A stretch of DNA of 64,000 bases from Exaiptasia diaphana. Lineage: Eukaryota > Cnidaria > Anthozoa > Actiniaria > Aiptasiidae. Where the stretch lies: assembly GCF_001417965.1 (NCBI RefSeq), contig NW_018385463.1, positions 163,711-227,710 on the forward strand, read 5' to 3'. This document shows, piece after piece, positions 22,420-35,300 of the stretch. Within the stretch, counting starts at the first letter, position 1. Each line of letters opens with the position of its first letter. The notes under the pieces were generated by a model. That model did no database searches. It was not told the DNA's origin and saw only the letters and a program-made list of their open reading frames with translations. A program made the position numbers and the translations under genes.

Positions 22420-23391
22420 GCAAAACAAAAATGGGACTGGGTCCGAACTGCAAAATTTGATTAAGTAATGGCCCGAGTAAGAACTATAGAAGCAAACGGC
22501 AAAGGAATGCAAGAAGGTGCTAATTGTGTAATGTATAATCCATCCATCCCATTGGTTCAAACAAGAAAATCTGCTATAATTTCATAAGTTAGCGCATTTT
22601 CTAATATTTTATTTAATATCTGATTCCGACTTCATGAAAGCTTTCTTTAGCTACAATATTAAGGCAATTCTATGTGGGGAACATAGCAAATTAGAAGCTT
22701 CTTTTAGCAATTGTTTTGAGTGCTTATGATTGGATAAGAGGTTTTAATACAAAAGAAACTTTGTTTCAAATAGAGTTTATCCATATTTTATTTCAAAAAT
22801 GCGTTACCTATAGGTTGATATATAATCAGTGTGAAAACCAAGACATTTGTATGTGGGGAAGTTTCAATGCCGCAGAACAATAGAGAGTTCTACAGTTCTT
22901 ACATTGTTACTTAAATATTGATATTCCAGAACAAAATATTCAGGATGTTTGAAGTTATGGGTATTGAAAGCAAGCCAAAATTACAAAGTCACAAAGAACT
23001 GACCGACCCAAATGGTCCAGTATTTTTCGAGCCAAACATACATTCTTTGTATTTCTAGAAATTTTTCAAAAATTAAATTTCTGCTTCTTAATGATTTCGC
23101 TAATGTCTTTGTGCTTTATCTTGTGACAGGGATTTTCAGTCATTTCAAAACTCGTGGAATCTTATATTAATTTATTGGCAATAAAATGAACCCTTATCAT
23201 CAATTTTATTTATCATTAATTAACGCTGCCAAGAATAATGTCTGTGCTTTATATAATCTCTCTTCTAATCAGTTTTTTATATTTCTATTTACTTGTTTAG
23301 TCGGTATGCTTATTTGGATTATTTGGATCAGAACAATCCGCTTAAGTTTGAACATAGAAGTGTGGACTAAGTCCCAGTCCCTTCTCTGTTT
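22420..23391. other. Spacer between the two beta-helix genes
   Basis: AT-rich, no supported gene. A minus-strand AATAAA lies at about 23171-23176, some 220 bp beyond the stop of copy 2, and may be its polyadenylation signal. Plus-strand open frames at its distal end are shadows of copy 2. Confidence 0.45.
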
Positions 23392-26300
23392 CTATTGGCT
23401 GTCGCAATCGTCTAGCAATGGTGTGTTGATGGATTTTGTTGTTGGATTAACCATTTCACGATGGATTTCATCAAACGTGCATTCATTTTCGTTAGCTGTG
23501 AAGAAAGAGGAGACGGATTTATAAACTTTTATAAATAACCGTACAACTTGTGAAAATACAGCAGCAATTACAAGGGCTATTATCCCACAAGGAAGAACGC
23601 ACAGAAGTACGACTTCAAGCACTTGCAATCTGTAGAAATGAAGCTTTGGTCTTCCTTCGGGTGAAATGCCAAACGAGACAAGCGCAGATTTGCACAGGTT
23701 GATCGTAGCTATGACGACGGTGATTGACAGCGTTAAGACAGACAAAATATTGGCCTTCTTATCTTTATACGGCATTGCGACTACCTCGTGAACGAGTACT
23801 GCGACGGTTACAAGGGTCATTGGAAGAAGTCGAAACATTGGAGATGGAATAAGGAAGCCTAGACTCAAAAACACTAAACGTCGACCAATCAAAATGCTTT
23901 CCCAAAACAACGCACCACTTGACTGGCTGTCAGGAGATCTGAATGGGCCTTCCATAACTTCTAAAATATGTTTCCGCATTTCTTGGTACTTATTAGTAAT
24001 ACTTGAATTTGTTTTCAAACAACGTTTGGCCAACCAGTACACTAGGAATGGGAGAGGTGCAAAACAGGCTGCAACGAACTGCAAGGCACTTATCTGTTGA
24101 CGTCTCAGCTTAGATGTACCTATCCACAGTACGACAAGAAATGGAACAACAAAGATGATGTTGTAGGCGACTAAAGCGTACTGCCACCAATGCACCCAAC
24201 ATGTGATGTTACCATCCACAAACAGACGCCATTGAACGCGGTCATCTATGGTCAACGGTGTACAATTCAAGAGTTCCAAAGAGGTGTGTCCGAGTCTTTC
24301 ATATCCCAATAGAAGTATCTCAACAATAGCTGCGATATATGGTGCAAAGTAGGGCCTTGTTTTCCTGGATATAAAGAAAACAAGTCGATGAACAAAGTAG
24401 ACTGCAAGCACCGCCGCCATCGCTGCAAAAACCTGAAGAGGTCGAAACAGTTCTTTCGTGACAGCATTTAGGCCAGGAAAGGGACATCCCGAAGAGGCAT
24501 CGAGTATTTCAATCTCAAAGTTATAAAGTGAGACGATTGAAAATATGACATGTTGGCGGGCAAGTACCTCAGGATCTATGAGGAATAAGATGACGATTTG
24601 ATAGAAAAAGAAAATAATTTTAGAATATCCATGATCTTGGTGCTGGGAATGTTTTGTCTGATCAGTTTTGACTTCTTTAAACCACAGAATTTTCCTAACA
24701 AGCAGTCCAGTTATGTATGGCTGATAAATGATGTACAATGCCATTGCAAGAGAAAAAACACCAGAAAATACCCAGAACCAGTTATCTTTACATTGACGTG
24801 CTGGTCGACAGTGATGGTTAAACATGCTTTCTGTAAATCCTTTCTTGCACGATCCACACATGGTTCCAGTCCTATTCCCATTGCAATAGTTGAACTCTGT
24901 ATAATGTCTGCCGGACTTGGGATAAATACAGTATTTTTCAGGGCATCTTGTGAAGTTAAGCTGAGGCTCTGGGTGCAAGGTTGTCCTATAGCCCCAAAAT
25001 GTTCGTTTGCTCTTAATATTAGACAAGCCGCAATTTCCGCCGAACGGACATTGGAAACACTCTATAAATGTTTTTTTTCTCCCTCGAAATGATCCTCTTA
25101 ATAAGGAATAAGTACTGACGGGACAATGTGTGCAAGCGTAAGTTACATATTCGATATGAAGAGGGCAGTTATTTATCGTATATTCTCGTGGCACCACACG
25201 CGACGCATTTTCAAAGTCGATATAGCTACCGACTGGACAGGTCACGTGAGTATTTTCGTCGAGACTAAAATTACGGGAGTTCTGGATTATTAGGATCTTA
25301 GTTACTCTTTCTGGAACATCCAACGTAAAATTGGATCCTCTTGAAATAAAAGGACCTGTTCCGGAGAAGTAAACAAAAGGCATTATCTTTGGTGGATTAA
25401 TAAGTGGATTTACAAAATTCTTGCGAGGAAACAGTTTAACGTTTGAGTGACTGAAAGTTGAATTATGAAACTCCACACTTGCGGTTCCGATTTCCACGAA
25501 GATGTAAGAGCTTATAGTTGGCTCACGTGAGAAATTATCCTTGAAAACGCATCGTCGAAATGATGTTTTCCCGTTAATAATGTACAGTAGAGATGAGTAA
25601 CATGTGTTGTTTTCAAAGATCACGTCTTGGAAAGTAATAGTGTTACTAAAATCATAGATCGGAAATGTGGTGCAGTTATTGTTTCGAAGTGGATCATCAG
25701 GCATCCGAAGTTCTATCAATTTGTTTTCCATGGTACGGTTATCTATATTCTTTTGTACATTGTCCTTGAACAGCGAATTCTTGATAACTGCTGAGAGCTT
25801 CCCACACTTGGAGACAACAATGGCCAAAAGACTGTTCCGTAAAAGCCTATTGGATGTAAAATTCACTTGGTCGACTACAAGTTCACCAGAATTGATTTTT
25901 AATGATCGTTTACAAGAACCTCGATTCTTGAAACCAATAAAAACCATGATAGGCTCATGGTGAATTTTAATTTGGTTTTCGTTTAATATGCTTCTTTGGA
26001 TTAAAATCCTGACAACCTCCGCATCATGCAGAGTAATTTTGAATGGTAAATCATTTTTTGTAAAAACAGAGTTCAATATTCTTAATGTTATATTAGGAAT
26101 TTTCTTTATAAAGAAGTAAATACCTTTGGTGGTATTCCAGCAGTGTAGTTTATCAACAATTACGTTTGGAATATTATGAGCCATTAGCGCCAATCCAGAG
26201 TTATTATTAAAACTGCAATTCACAATTCTCGCTTCAGATGTTTTCAGGGTTTTTGGACGAAATACATGGATATTAAGCACAGCAGCCTTTTTAACGGGCG

Positions 26301-28349
26301 AGATATTTCCAGTGAATGTTGTGTTGAATAAAAACACTCTCAGAGAATGATAATATTTAGGACGGTGAGGTAAGTGCTCGATGGCTAAAGTTGGTCCATA
26401 ATAGTTCAAATTGTTCAAAATCTCCGAGCTTGAAATATTGACTTGCAAAATCCTTTCTGCTGCAAGATACACTGTCGCAGGGAAATGTTTGTTATTGTTA
26501 GATTTTGAAATTCTTGGTTTTCGCAAATGGCATGCCTTCAATTCGACTTTTTTGAATTCCACAAAGAGCTTTTCAACCAAATTATGAGTCCTACGGTTGG
26601 TGGGGTTCCCAACACAGACTGCGCACCCGTTACTCGTACCAAAAGACTGTGAAATCCTGGTGTTGATGATTCTCAGATGTACCATCTGTGTAGCGTTGAT
26701 ATGCATGACTCCACCACTAGAAGCCACATTTCTTGTGAAAATTGAATTTTGTACAGACACATTAGCAATGCTTTTGGCTTTTTTACATGATGTTATATAG
26801 AAAACACCTCCAAATGTGTCCACCACGTGACCATCGAAGCGCGCTTCGCCCACCTTTATGACATTAATAAAGCAATTAGACTTTAAAAATCTCAAGCCAC
26901 TGTTGTTGTGACTGCTTACTTGCCATAAACTAAGGTTTATACTTTTCGCATGAACTTTAAGAAAATTTGCGGTTCCCGGTGGGGAATGGTTGCTAGTTTT
27001 ATCCGTCTTTCGACGATTTCTTTTTGGAGAAACTTGATTGTTCATAATCGTAACTTTGCTCCAGAATGATGCCACTTTTGCACCTGAACATGGCCGGCAT
27101 CTTGAACCTTGAATGCTGACTATTCCATCACTAGACTTTCCATCCGCCACATATGGTGCTGAGTTTTCTTGGAACAATACATCATGTAGATTTATAGACA
27201 CTCCTATACTATCTTCAGTGTATGTATGTATACAGCCCGAGTTGTTTCTGAATACAGAACTGCTGACATTTAGTACATACTTAGATTGTTTGGAAATGTT
27301 TATTTTTAAGGCTGGTGATGATTCCGTGAACACGCAGTCGTTGAATGAAGCGGTTGCATCTTCTAAAACAATGGGTGTTTTGACGAATCGTATCCCTTTG
27401 ATTGTGATTCTAAAAGGGTTTTGTTCATTAGCCTGGATTACTATTCCATCTATACAAGAGATTTGGGCATGGTTCTTGTAACTTTTCATCTCGAAGCCTT
27501 TCTTCAAAAGAAGTCTTCCACCGTTTGATTCACAAGTATAGGGATCCATGTCAGTTCCTGTGCCATCAACGTACAGTTGACCACCATTTGAAAGCTTGTC
27601 AAATCCAATTGGAAGAGTTTTACAAGGTGAAACTTTAGTACCACATGGGCTGTTTACACCTTTAGCTTTCGAAACATACACTATGTTCGCAAGAGAATTA
27701 CAACCTGTGAATAAATTTGATTATGAAGCTAATTAGCATATGAAACTGCGTCTGAAACTGCAAATGTTTCAAGAACTACATTGTATAGGATTCCTAAAAA
27801 AATGGGAGTTACATTCTGGTCCGTTTACACTTACGATTTTTTTCAGCGTGATGATCGTCACTTTGCTATCGCTAACTCAAATCGAACGTGTAAGCAACCC
27901 TGCGATTGTTGCGTCGATGGAAAATCACCGCGAAGCTGCAGCCAATTTTCAAGCATGTTCGAAACTCAGGCGGTGGTCGCGCGACGATCGCCACGATTAT
28001 CGCGCTGCAAAAATCATAAGTGTAAACTGGCCTTGAAAGATAAAACAAATAGCTCCGTATAATGATGGTAAAGTTGTAGGGGAACTTTTTCACGGATTTA
28101 TAAATAGCAAGTCTGAGTTTTTCTTAAATCAATTAGGGAAAATAACATTTTTTAATTTATCGCTCATTCCTAGCTTCAGTAGCTTAACAATGTTCTTTTT
28201 TTTTTTTTTTTTTTTTTGAATATATGTCGTGTAGAGCAATAATATTCAAAATGGTAGTAAACAAAAACAACTTTATGCACATGAATTTACATACCTGTAT
28301 GAACAAGCTGTAAATAGAACAAAAGGGCAAAGGTTTGGATGGCAATCAT
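23392..28349 (-). CDS. Beta-helix ectodomain / multi-TM membrane protein, copy 2
   Basis: Tandem paralogue of the gene at 16.4-21.8 kb. Exon 1 (28349-28295) codes the signal peptide MIAIQTFALLFYLQLVHT and ends in phase 1. Exon 2 (27704-23392) codes about 1437 residues starting GCNSLANIVYVSKAKG. The order of parts matches copy 1: N-terminal CGTKVSPCKTLPIGF motif, a long glycosylated beta-helix repeat region, Cys-rich stalk (STYSLLRGSF, CFQCPFGGNC, MCGSCKKGFTESMFNHHC), then about 9-10 hydrophobic segments and a polar tail. The ectodomain differs widely from copy 1, while part of the membrane region is identical (24107-24330). Conserved membrane-domain motifs with variable helices would fit a sensor or adhesion receptor with a diversified binding face; this is inference. 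No catalytic motif was seen. Confidence 0.85.
24107..24330 (-). repeat. 224-bp tract identical to 17113-17336 (conversion tract, copy 2)
   Basis: Partner of the copy 1 tract; all bases match. Adjacent sequence at 24331-24550, still in the membrane domain, is clearly diverged from copy 1, so the boundary is sharp. Confidence 0.9.
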
Positions 28350-28741
28350 TTTGAATGCTGAGCCGTCTGCTGTTCTCACTATAAACCATACTTCTTCATG
28401 GTAAGACACACACACGAGGCAATTAAGACGGTATGATCAATTGCTTTGGTAGTTATAAACCTTCAATAAAGCACTAGGAGTTCCCTTTTGTTTTCAATTT
28501 TCACAAAGACCATACGAAAGTATAACGTTCGTGTATTTTTAAAACTGCAACCGAGTTAACCGACCATCTCGACATGTAGCAATGCAACCGAAAGGAAGAA
28601 TTGCACTTTTGTATCCCTGAATCAAGTGATGATGTCTGGAGTCACTTTTCATAAAAAAGATAGACATTACTTGGCAATTTCTCAAGCAATTTCTGATTTT
28701 GCTCGGGGAAGACTGGGAACTAGTTATGAAATGTTCTTTCG

Positions 28742-28884
28742 GGGAGACCTACATAGCACGCAGTTGATGTAATGTATTCATAAAATGTATTGTATTCCAT
28801 TGTTCCTCGTTCTATTGTATTATGTGTTTTGTATTATATCTTTATGAATATATTACATCAACTGAGTGCTACGCAGGCTCTCCC
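28742..28884. mobile_element. MITE with about 43-bp imperfect inverted repeats
   Basis: The left end GGGAGACCTACATAGCACGC and the right end are imperfect reverse complements. Pairing continues inward through TTGATGTAAT / ATTACATCAA to TTCATAAA / TTTATGAA. The short AT-rich centre has no coding potential. It lies upstream of copy 2 of the beta-helix genes. Confidence 0.7.
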
Positions 28885-29053
28885 GTTTTTGTGTCTATTT
28901 TTGAATTTTAGAGAAGAATGTTACGTGAGTGTAGGCATCAGACGCTCAAATTTCATTTCCAACTTTCTATTTCATTTAATAAGAGGAATTATCAATAACT
29001 TTATACCTAGCATTTTAAAGAAATTTTTCTCGTTTTTTTTTACCGACTATCAC

Positions 29054-29312
29054 CACAGGGAGCCCAAGCAATGACTTTGAACCTATAATACTTAAAAATA
29101 AAATTTTTACTAAAACTAGTTTACTTTTATTTTATTCAGTGTCACAATGTATTTTAAATGGGTTTTAAAAAAATTTCCTCTCCCTAAATATATATAGTGG
29201 CCAATTTATAATGCATCATGATACTGAATAAAATAAAAGTAGACTATTCTTTTAAGTAAAATTTTATTTTTAACTATTATAGGTTTCAAAGTCATTGCTT
29301 GGGCTCCCTGTG
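29054..29312. mobile_element. MITE with 7-bp target duplication CTATCAC
   Basis: The ends are CACAGGGAGCCCAAGCAATG and the reverse complement, with pairing extending about 40 bp further in through GACTTTGAA and ACCTATAATA. CTATCAC occurs immediately outside both ends (29047-29053 and 29313-29319). The size, the CA...TG termini and a 7-8 bp duplication suggest a hAT-like non-autonomous element. Confidence 0.75.
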
Positions 29313-30313
29313 CTATCACTGAAAGACCCGGAGCGGTGGGCTTCCTGTTTAAATTCACATGCAGACCGCTGGACAGAAGTGGCGGGAGATAAGAAATAAA
29401 CTGCGCGTGGTTTTGGATGCATCTATGATAATGGTTAATTCTTGATACCAGTGTCCTTGTTTGACCTACTTGGAAGCAAGAAAATGAATATCAAGTAGAT
29501 ACTAAGTAAAGGTATGATCTTAAGAACATTTTTCAGTGGAAATCTGTCTCGATTTAAAGTTCTGTCTCGAGTCTGCAAGGCTCAATACAGTTTGAATTGA
29601 TGATCTCGCAACACAATCGTCATTTGAGTACCTTTGAAAGAAACTACATGTTAGAAATATGTCAGGAATTTGACTTTATAACCGTGCATGGTGGCACATG
29701 ATGCACGCATATATACAGCATGCTAATTTGTCACCAATATCGCACTCAGAACTTTCGTTTTCTTGGCAAGTGTGGCGAAAACGTGCAAGACTCCTAAGTG
29801 ACTAGTGCGAATTTGATTGGCTCGTGAAAAAGAAGCAAATGACGCCGGAAGGAATTAAAAAAAGAAAACTCGTGTATTATTGCTACAATAGCTTGAATTC
29901 TTGCTTTTTAATCGTTGTCAATCCCAAGGGTGTCAGGTCAACAAGGGTTGGAGATTTTGACATTTTCTTTATAAAAACGATTACCCAGTTACAAAATGTA
30001 CTTTTGAGTTATCTGTATTCTGACAGGTCAGCAGTGTGTGCTATTAATACAGTACATTTAGAAGCTTTTCAAACAATCTAATGCAAGGAGTACATTACTG
30101 TACTTGATATGATCATTCAGAATAAATTTATATAGGTAATGTACTTCGCTATGTATCAGTTGATTGAAAGCCTCCCTGACCCCCAGGAGCTTGTTAGCAG
30201 CGCAGGAATAATGTTTGACTAATGCAAGACATGCTGTCTGGTCAACTAAAATTTTGCTGGACAATTTTAAAATCTGGCCAGGCATATGAAACGAAAATAC
30301 TTTATTTCTATAT

Positions 30314-30340
30314 GACTGTGAAATCCTGGTGTTGATGATT
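30314..30340. repeat. 27-bp exact match to beta-helix gene copy 2 (26645-26671)
   Basis: GACTGTGAAATCCTGGTGTT followed by GATGATT is identical in both places, in the same orientation, and the flanks differ. In copy 2 it lies within the beta-helix coding region (antisense of residues INTRISQSF). A 27-bp match is far beyond chance in 64 kb, so this is a small relic or inserted scrap of a beta-helix paralogue. Confidence 0.6.
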
Positions 30341-30398
30341 GCCAGTGCATTTCACCAATTTTTTTGCAGGGCTTGGAATAATGGTTGGACTAATGGTC

Positions 30399-30566
30399 TA
30401 TAGACCTAATCGGCTTCAACCCAATTCAAACCACCCGGGAGTAAGTTTCATTGTTCGTTGTATTTTCATTTCACAGTTGAATTCTTAGAAACAAAAGTTC
30501 TTTTTCCCACAGGATTTGAATTGGGTGGCAACGTACATAGCAACGCCGTTAGCCGATTAGGTCTAT
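30399..30566. mobile_element. MITE family M1, copy A
   Basis: Ends ATAGACCTAATCGGCT and AGCCGATTAGGTCTAT are perfect inverted repeats. The inside carries CCCAATTCAAACCACC and the reverse-type word GGATTTGAATTGGGTGG. Four copies occur in the window (30399, 37391, 52294, 53463), with differing decay. Confidence 0.8.
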
Positions 30567-31370
30567 CGTTAAGCAAGCGAAGCTCACTTTATTCTTTCAA
30601 TGACAATCATTAATCATTTTTGACGTATAAAAGTCTTGCATACATCAGTGCCATCAGCATACTTGCTGACATTCATGAAGCAGTTGCGTTTCCAAGGATA
30701 GAAAACAGGGTCAGCTAAACCTGTTTTAATTTAACTTAGACAAGACAAGTTTTATAACCAGCATTCATATGAATAGCACTTATATACCGGTATTTAAAGC
30801 AAAGGAGTGGAAGATCTGGACATCGTTTTGAAAAATCCTAGATCCAGCCTTGTAAAGAACTCTTGATTGACACTGATTGTTCAATTTTACAAATATACAA
30901 ATTCATCTCAACAACGACCATGACTAGAATAAGTCTATGATTACACTAGTAATAGTGATTGAACAAAATATCAGGTCACCCAAAGATTTGTATAGATATT
31001 TATATAGCCTTGTTTTGAACATATGATGTCTGTAGGCTGACCCTTATTTCAAGACCTGGTTGACGTTATCTAGGTATCTTAATTTGATTGAGAGATCAGG
31101 ACAAAATAGCGTCAAGTCAAGTCATTGATGTCAGAATATAATTCTACAGTTATATATCCACCCCATCTTTTACTTCAAATTTTCTATTGCATTTATTAGT
31201 CATATGAATTTAGTCTGTTATGACTTTATTCATTTATTATTTTCTACATTCAAACTCTGAAACAGTTTGCAGTATTATTTTAATTACCATATGCTTTCAA
31301 GTCCTTAAGTGCGCTTTTATATGTAGAAAAATGTTATCGTTTTGATCGTTTTCATTTCAGTAAATAGGAG

Positions 31371-32308
31371 ATGAAAGTACCTCAGCTATTTGCAAGATTT
31401 TACCCCAATCAATGCACCTTGATAGATTATCTGGCTGAAGTTCAAGACAAAATATACCATCCTAATGACCAATCAAATTACAAAGATTTACTAGAGAAAA
31501 CTATAGTATGTTACCATGGTGACCGACCAGCAAACATTGCGCTGAACGTTATGCATGGATTTGGCATCGAGGAAGTGATTCAGAGAATCATCAAGACTTC
31601 TTGTCATTCAAAAGGAGGCAGCACAAGCAATGTACTTTCACTGGGGTATGAAGTTGCCAGGGACAAGCCAAACAGCCAGGCAACCAACAGCATCTTCAAT
31701 GAGCACCCTAATTCAAATGTTAGATTCTTGATGTCCAAGGTGTGGCAAACCCTTTATGATCGTGTAGGTGATGATTTGATGATCCACCTACTGAAGGATG
31801 TGGCGCTGTTTGTTAAAGTTGGCACAAGCTGTTACATGCAGGTATCAGGTCAACCAATGTACAACCTGGAATATATGGAAGTCAACCAAAGGTACTTAGC
31901 TTGCTTGCTGTTTATTGCTCCATATATTGATATCCCTGTCTGTTCACATATTAGTCTGTCCATGTATTTAGTGGTTGATCCAAAACATTATGAAAGGGGC
32001 AACAAAAATGGATAGATTTAGATCTATTTAAAATGAAATGTCTTTCACATGAATGCTGCTTTAGTTTTTCAGAATATAATCGCACTATTTCATTGTGACA
32101 TCGCATGAAGACATGATACATTTTAGGTTCTACTTTCAGATTAATATAAATGGAGCCAAATTTCTGCTGCTGATTTTGAGAATCATTTCCAGATGTAAAC
32201 ATTATCTGACATCATAATGAAATAGGGCAAATCCTATTGTTATATTTTTGAGTCCTCCAAAAGGGTGGGGGATCCACCCTTGGCATCTGCCTGTCTGTTC
32301 ATCTAAGG

Positions 32309-32339
<31 letters not shown>

Positions 32340-35300
32340 AATAGAATAAATGAAGAAAAAGCCACGCAACTTGTAACTAGGTTTTCTACTTTTTAATGAA
32401 CGTTTCGGCACTTCGGCCTTCTTTATAACTACTATTGTTATTGTAATGATTGTATTGTGTAAAAGTGTTGTTGTATTGAACCCACTTAATCTGTGAAAAT
32501 TTAGCAAAGACGGTGAGAAGCTTTCCAGATGCACACTGCAGTGCTACAGTATTTGTTACATAGAGCGGATTTCGTATGAGTGGGACACCGTTACCGCACG
32601 GTTACCGCACAGTTACCGCACCTGGCCTGCACAATTTTGGTGAACCAATGGGGCACTAGAATTTGGTTACAGTATGATTACGGTCACAGTACAGTACCGT
32701 CCGTTTCCCACTCATACGAAATCCGCTCTATCAAGTACTTCTGTCCTATCACTGTTACTATTGTTGTTTGTCATTACTGATTTATCATTATTACATTCAT
32801 TACCATATTAGGGCTAAACCAAGAAATACTAGTCATAACTCTAAATCAAAACAAGGATCTGAAGCATGTAAAGAGCATCCATCATCAATTCATGAATCGG
32901 ATTACTCTTCAGTCCGTTTGTTAGGGGAGAATGCCTCAAAAGAGCCATCGGAACAATGTACTCTGCCAAGCAGGGGGATATCTAATATTTTGGACACAGA
33001 AGGATCATACCATTCTCAAGGAACATTATGTCACGGAGAGTCGCAAACTTTGCCTGTATTTCAAAGTGCTGCCCAAGGTAAAGACGTTTGTGTTAAAATG
33101 GAAGTCGATGAGAAGCTAGCGTTTCAAGAAAACGAGTCGAAAAAGAAGACAAGTAAGAAAAGAAAAAGAAACACTAGTTCCAGTAGAACCAGAAAACCTG
33201 CTAAAAAACGAAGACTCAATGACTCCACTTTTAAAGCATCCAGCAATCCTGAATTACAGAGTTCGCCTTCAGAACATAAATCCAGAGTCGTAAACAGACA
33301 TTTTTTTCGTCAAAGTATCATGTACTCAACCAACTTGAAAGATAAATTCCCAAAGAAGCATATAATGGAGACCACAGCTGCCAACAGTAGCGGCGTGACA
33401 AGGTTAATTAGAGCTATCTTTATAGACGACGATATTCACGAGAAGGACAACAACAAGAAAAAAGGTTTGCCAAAGAAAAAGAAGCCAAAAATCCAGCGTT
33501 TACCAAGACGGTATTTGAACATGAGGGAGTTATTCAAAACATTTTTGCTCCGTCATAAAAGATGTAAATTCGCTGATCTTTTGAAGCGATATTGTAAAGT
33601 GACAAGGAATGGTAGTAGTATTCACGAACAGCAAATGAGCCCATCTCTCTTTGACGAAGATGAACCTGACAAAGAAGTTGAGGAATACAAAACTGCTGTA
33701 AACAACTATACTAAAACATACAATGTGTGTCGCTTTGTAAAGGCTGTTTGTGACACTGTTATCCCTGCTGAGTTCTGGGGAACTGATGCCAACAAAAGAG
33801 CGTTTTACAAATCCCTCCAAAGGTTTATAATGATGCAGAAAGATGAAACATTTTCTCTCTTGCAAATGGGGCATAAGATAAAGGTTAAATCTTGTGATTG
33901 GTTGAAGTTGACCAGGAATAAAGGTGGAAGAATTCCAGTCACCGAGTCGGAGAAGCAGAAGGAAGTGTTTTATCGCTGGTTATGGTGGCTTGTACGTAAT
34001 TACATCATGGTTATTCTCAAAGCATTTTTTTATATAACAGAAGGTGCAAGTCAATCTCAAGACATCTTTTACTACCGCAAACCAACATGGAGAACAATCC
34101 AATCGTTTGGTATCAAAACTGTGACCACTACAATGCTTAGTGAAATCTCAGAGAAAGAAGCGAAAGCCCTTGTAGAATCCAAGGCTTCACTAGGTTATTC
34201 CCGCATGAGATTCCTTCCAAAAGCCTCTTCCGTTCGTCCAATTGTCAATATGAAAGTAAGTCCCAAGATTTCTGGTGCAAAGGTAAACTTGTCCATCAAC
34301 TCCAAGCTGCGAAACGTGTTTGAAATAATGCGATTTGAGAATGCAAGAAAGCCTGCGAGGTCTGATTCGACAATGTTTGGCGTAGATGATGTCTATAAAA
34401 GAATCAAATCGTTCGTTGCCACTAGAGAAAACCACGACGAGCCGTTGTACTTCGTCCATGTGGACATCAACAAATGCTTTGACTCGATCCTTCTTGACAG
34501 ACTCTTTCATATCATGAAAGCCGTCTTCAAGGAAGAGGAGTACAGCATTCGTAGATTTGCCATGATTAAGAGTTGCCAAGGAAAAGTCAAAAAGGTGTTT
34601 GAGAAAAGCGTTGCACTTGGAAATGATTGTAGGACATTCAAGGAATTTGCTGAAGATACTATCAAGGTAACATACGAAATGAATTGATTATCATCATTAT
34701 CATCCTGTTACTATCATCATTATCATGATCATTGCCATCGTCATCATGAACGATTAGTTAATTACTGATAAATGTGTTGGTAGGATTTCAAATTGACTAA
34801 ATTATAATTGAAAAGAAATGATAAAATAAATGTCCTAGGGTCTTTCACCCGGAAAAACCTCCTCCACCACTATAACTTCCTATCATTTGTATTTCATAGT
34901 GCTACTCGGTCTACATACTCATAATTTATAAAGGGAATTGTACCGAGATACCGAGATCTAAAAAGCTGGAAATGGACTGCGAAAACGCTTTAATCCATCA
35001 TTTTTCATAAAAATTACTTGATGAAGAATTATAACAGAGGAAAAACAAGAACGATGTACAATAGCTTCTATCACAATCACGATCTAAATCTATTTGATTT
35101 CTGCTTGTTTTCCAGGAAAAAGGCTTTAGGAATATGATTCTCATTGACCAAGTATACTATCCTCGTCTTGACCTTCAACAAGTTCTAGCTACCTTGAAGA
35201 AGCATCTCTTTGGGAATATCGTTATGATAGGAAGTAATTTCTACAGACAAAATCGAGGTGTGTGAATGGTTCACTTCCATGATTTCTTTTGTTCCCGTTT

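Larger units (their letters stand above)
28350..31370. other. Upstream region of TERT and of beta-helix copy 2
   Basis: About 3 kb between divergently transcribed genes. It holds a poly-T run (about 28196-28217, just inside the neighbouring gene's intron), three MITEs listed separately and no supported protein gene. A splice acceptor (TTTTCATTTCAG) ends at about 31360, ten bases before the TERT ATG, so a 5' UTR exon must lie upstream. I could not place it. Confidence 0.45.
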
